Assembly (NCBI RefSeq): GCF_017873095.1
Contig: NZ_JAGGJU010000013.1
Location: 1-64,000 of the forward strand
From: Heterorhizobium halophytocola
GTDB taxonomy: Bacteria; Pseudomonadota; Alphaproteobacteria; Rhizobiales; Rhizobiaceae
DNA length: 64,000 nucleotides
Direction of reading: 5' to 3'
The notes under the pieces are model-generated. The model was not told the origin of the DNA. It made no database searches and saw nothing but the letters and a program-made list of their open reading frames with translations. This document shows positions 61,412 to 64,000 of this stretch, piece after piece; the first letter of the stretch is position 1, and each line of letters begins with the position of its first letter. A program made the position numbers and the translations under genes.

Positions 61412-62362
61412 ATGAGCAGGTTCCGTGAGGCGGATGACTGGTTGTTGCAGATCGAGACCTTCGATCCGCACGAACCGTTCTTCGCCCCCGACCGCTTCAA
61501 GGCGTCGTTCGCCACGGGCTGGAACGGTCCAATCCGTGACTGGCCACGCTACGGACGAGTGGAGGAATTGCCGGAAGAAGCTGCGGAGCTTCGGGCGAAC
61601 TACTATGCGATCGTGTCGCTCTGCGACTTCCTGCTCGGTCAGTTGCTCGACTATTTCGACCAGCACGATCTCTGGAAGGATACGGCTTTCGTGGTTACCA
61701 CCGACCACGGCTTTCTGCTAGGCGAACATGACTTCTGGGCCAAGAACCGGATGAACATGTATCAGGAGATCGTCCACATCCCGTTGTTCATCCATGACCC
61801 CCGCAATCCCGGCCACGGCCGTATCGACCGGCTGACGCAATCGGTTGACATGGCGCCGACCTTCCTCGACCTTCACGGACTTTCGCCGGCTGCGGAAATG
61901 GAGGGGACATCCCTGCTGCGCGAAAATGCGCGGGAGGCGCTGATCTTCGGGTATTTCGGTGGGGCGGTAAATGTCACGGATGGCCGCTTCACCTATCATC
62001 GATACCCGCAGGACCTGAGAACCCAGGAAATCTATCAGTACACGGTGATGCCGAGCCACATCAACAAGCCGTTCACCCCGCTGGAACTGTCTGCCGCGAC
62101 GCTGGCCGGGCCGTTCGACTGGACGAGGAACGTGCCGCTTTTGAAGGTGCCTGTGATCGAGCGTTCCCCGATGTTCGACAATTACTGGCCGGGGGCCATG
62201 CTCGAAAACGACACGCGGCTTTACGATCTGAAGACCGATCCGGGGCAGGAGCACTCGCTCGACGATGCCGAGGCCGAGGCGCGCATGATCGGTTACATGA
62301 AGGCGTTGATGACAGCCAACAGTGCGCCGGCGGAGGCCTTTGCGCGTCTGGAGCTAAGCTGA
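61412..62362 (+). pseudogene. Sulfatase, N-terminal catalytic part missing
   Basis: 316 aa C-terminal two thirds of a type I sulfatase: TFDPHEPFFAPDRF, then VTTDHGFLLGEHDFWAKNRMNMYQEIVHIPLFIHDP (metal-ligand Asp/His and conserved Lys), SVDMAPTFLDLHGL and LYDLKTDPGQEHSL. The ~200-residue N-terminus with the C-x-P-S-R formylglycine site and first metal ligands is absent. The first codons (MSRFREADDWLLQIE) are the family's middle, so the gene is 5'-truncated and almost surely inactive. Confidence 0.8.
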
Positions 62363-62715
62363 CGAGCAGGTTGTCGAATAACCAAAACGAATAATCCAAC
62401 CGAATGTCATGGATTTGCCTTTCGGTCTTCTGCCGCTCGTTGAACTGGGGGCCATGCCGGCATTGCGATGCCGCTGCATGAAAGCGGTGTGGAATTGTTC
62501 TCGGCGCTTTACGGCTATGTTTCCGTTCGGGAAACGGCATTCTCGATCGCGTAAACCTGCAACAGACAGTCATGGTCGGGATCATGGGCAGTCTGGCCTG
62601 AAGCTGCCGCACCCGCCTGGACGCTCACTGCTCCGGGCGGGCTTGAACTGTCGTAGCTGGATTGATCCTAATATGCCGCCTTTCTAAAAAAGGTATGGCT
62701 CTTGCTGGCGCCACA
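62363..62715. other. Gap with no gene seen
   Basis: Only shadow-like open frames; an AT-rich stretch around 62680-62700 precedes the following fragment. Confidence 0.3.
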
Positions 62716-62870
62716 ATGAAAAGGATCGATCTCGTCTATCAGACAATGCTGGCGGAGCTGGGACAACGTTCAATGGATGTGGCTTGGACCGCCGATTTTC
62801 CGACGGAAGGACGCTTTCAACGCGTCGTAGTCAATGTCATCAGCAAGCATCGCGAAATAATCCGCCACGA
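62716..62870 (+). pseudogene. Possible N-terminal fragment of a nucleotidyltransferase-like gene
   Basis: MKRIDLVYQTMLAELGQRSM, then DVAWTADFPTEGRFQRVVVN, resembles the start of a nucleotidyltransferase-fold family (GSU2403-like), as I recall it. Similarity ends after ~45 residues and the frame runs into antisense of the VapC gene. Tentative. Confidence 0.3.
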
Positions 62871-62948
62871 TCGCGTCGTTCTGCTCGCCGGCCAGTCACC
62901 GGTCATGGTGGCTGTCGAGCGAGCTGGCCAAGCTGGAAAAGGCCCGGA

Positions 62949-63374
62949 TCATGCCAGCAACTGCGCAGGGACACCAAGCACTGGCCCGGCTTCAGCCAGC
63001 CGCTGGTCAAGCGTATACACTGTGGCGGCATGCTCCGACGCGATGGCGAGATGCAGTGCGTCTCCCGCACGCAGCCCAAGCGCATGTTGATCGGCGAACC
63101 TCGCCGCTGCCCGGAACTGACCGCCCGTCACCGGCAGCATGGTGAAACTCTCGACGACGAGCTTGTTGAACATGGCGAGCGCCGCAGCGCGCTGCTCGAG
63201 GGTGATCTGTCCGGTCCGCAACTTGATCGCCAGGGCCGACGACATCTCGGTAACGGTCCAGTCGCTAATCGAGAGCCGAGCCGGCTCCTGATCAGCCAGC
63301 CAGACCTGAACGCGCGACGTCGTTGCTTCGTTGGAGAGCGCAGCAACGATCAGCGACGTATCGAGATAAAGCAT
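62949..63374 (-). CDS. vapC: VapC-type PIN-domain toxin
   Basis: 141 aa. PIN-domain ribonuclease: the first acidic site is Asp5 in MLYLDTSLIVAAL, Glu in TVTEMSSAL (~43), then RAGDALHLAIA (~100, Asp) and the C-terminal VYTLDQRLAEAG Asp. All four acidic positions are present, so it should be active. Its ATG overlaps the antitoxin stop (TGATG). Confidence 0.92.
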   Translation of the reverse strand: MLYLDTSLIVAALSNEATTSRVQVWLADQEPARLSISDWTVTEMSSALAIKLRTGQITLEQRAAALAMFNKLVVESFTMLPVTGGQFRAAARFADQHALGLRAGDALHLAIASEHAATVYTLDQRLAEAGPVLGVPAQLLA

Positions 63375-63616
63375 CAGTAGCGATCGCCATCCCGCATCGA
63401 CCGCACGAGATCGGCAGCACTCTGGGATTGGGGCGGCATTGCCGCGGTAAGCAAGTGAAGCAGCGCCGCATCAATCGGCTTGCGGGGCCTTTCCACCGCG
63501 ATGAGCCGAGCGACTGGCTTACCGCGGCGGGTGATGTTGATCGAGTCGCCCGCTTCCACCCGGTCGACCAGTTCACTCAGATGAGCTTTGGCATCCGCCA
63601 GATTTATTGTATGCAT
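63374..63616 (-). CDS. Phd/YefM-family antitoxin (VapB role)
   Basis: 80 aa from MHTINLADAKAHLSELVDRVEAGDSINITRRGKPVARL (start 63616). This N-terminus is the Phd/YefM DNA-binding dimer domain; the C-terminal tail (DAALLHLLTAAMPPQSQSAADLVRSMRDGDRY) would neutralise the toxin. Coupled to vapC by a one-base overlap. Autorepression is expected. Confidence 0.92.
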   Translation of the reverse strand: MHTINLADAKAHLSELVDRVEAGDSINITRRGKPVARLIAVERPRKPIDAALLHLLTAAMPPQSQSAADLVRSMRDGDRY

Positions 63617-63869
63617 GTAATGCTCCTGACCATCTAGATAGTCATATAGCAGGTCGAGCTCAAGAATTCCAGCAGGGGGCCAGATAGAATACACCATTTT
63701 CTTGTCCGATGCCCCTATTTGGGACAACAAGAGCAGGACACCCCGGTTAAGCGCAAACCGCTGTGTGTTGCTAATTTAGAGCGTTTCCCCGTTTTTCTGA
63801 ATCGTCTGAGTTGTGAGTTTTTGGAGAAGCTAACCCAAGTGCATCATGCCTGCGTTGCAGGGTAGGGGA
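63617..63869. other. VapBC promoter region and end of an IS30-family element
   Basis: Holds the antitoxin promoter (AT-rich near 63620-63720) and, from about 63780, the terminal part of the IS whose transposase ends at 63870. The IS end itself could not be placed. Confidence 0.35.
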
Positions 63870-64000
63870 TCACGAGTTTGCGTGCAAATGTGCCAGTAAG
63901 ACCTCTGCCGGCGTCTTGTAGCCCAGGCATTTGCGGGGCTGATCGTTGAGATGTCTTGCAAGCGTGCTGAGGTCGCGTTGTGAAACCGACGCCAGATCGG
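63870..64000 (-). CDS. IS30-family transposase, C-terminal part, runs off the window
   Basis: 43 residues visible: DLASVSQRDLSTLARHLNDQ, then PRKCLGYKTPAEVLLAHLHA and a stop. This is the conserved end of IS30-family transposases (LSxxxRRLNxRPRKxLGYxTPxEV). The rest lies beyond base 64000, so completeness cannot be judged. Confidence 0.8.
   Translation of the reverse strand, partial: DLASVSQRDLSTLARHLNDQPRKCLGYKTPAEVLLAHLHANS

Noticed and set aside
1..64000. CRISPR array
   Set aside because: No series of regularly spaced short repeats was seen; the repeats found are pairs tied to genes or IS elements.

Overview
The window looks like accessory DNA (plasmid, chromid or genomic island) of an alphaproteobacterium of the Rhizobiaceae type (Rhizobium, Agrobacterium or Ensifer relatives). 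The clues are high GC, many LysR regulators beside oxidoreductases, tripartite tricarboxylate and TRAP uptake systems, an Atu4866-type secreted protein and rhizobial-style IS elements. No rRNA, tRNA, CRISPR array or replication origin was seen. Genus level is inference.

Layout. 1-7.6 kb: two tandem copies of a unit made of a large tyrosine recombinase gene (minus strand) and a divergent Fic-domain gene (plus strand). Both recombinases are broken; copy 2 carries an IS256-family element with intact ends and an 8-bp target duplication. 7.6-26.9 kb: a string of small regulator-plus-enzyme modules: RidA/TetR/DHA2 efflux/SDR/aldo-keto reductase; LysR/NmrA-like/esterase/NAD(P)-binding protein; LysR/amidohydrolase/MFS/SDR; LysR/aldo-keto reductase. 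A cold-shock gene and several relics (response regulator, toxin, epimerase, two SnoaL-like genes, a third Fic gene tail) lie between them. 26.9-43.3 kb: a 135-bp direct repeat brackets about 16 kb holding a catabolic operon (hydroxyacid dehydrogenase, RraA-like aldolase, TctCBA, TIM-barrel hydrolase, second TctC, TRAP transporter, SMP-30 lactonase), its LysR regulator, IS relics and a RelBE-type toxin-antitoxin pair.

43.4-51.4 kb: an EamA transporter, a run of small uncharacterised genes, then a tight cluster of a two-domain glycosyltransferase, a GH130-type phosphorylase/hydrolase and an AGE-family epimerase, which looks like a dedicated glycan synthesis and turnover system of unknown product. 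52-57.4 kb: an ECF sigma/anti-sigma pair with a beta-propeller protein, a DUF305 protein, CopC, CopD and a methionine sulfoxide reductase. Three promoters of identical architecture (GGAATAA, 15 bp, GTCYAC) precede DUF305, copC and msrB, defining a likely self-contained envelope copper/oxidation stress regulon. 57.5-64 kb: a quinone oxidoreductase, an N-terminally deleted LysR, an amidase with a divergent TetR gene, a sulfatase lacking its catalytic N-terminus, a VapBC pair and the end of an IS30-family transposase.

The observations most worth following are the recombinase-Fic units with interchangeable Fic cargo, the sigma-factor regulon with its shared promoter motif, and the glycosyltransferase-GH130-epimerase cluster.
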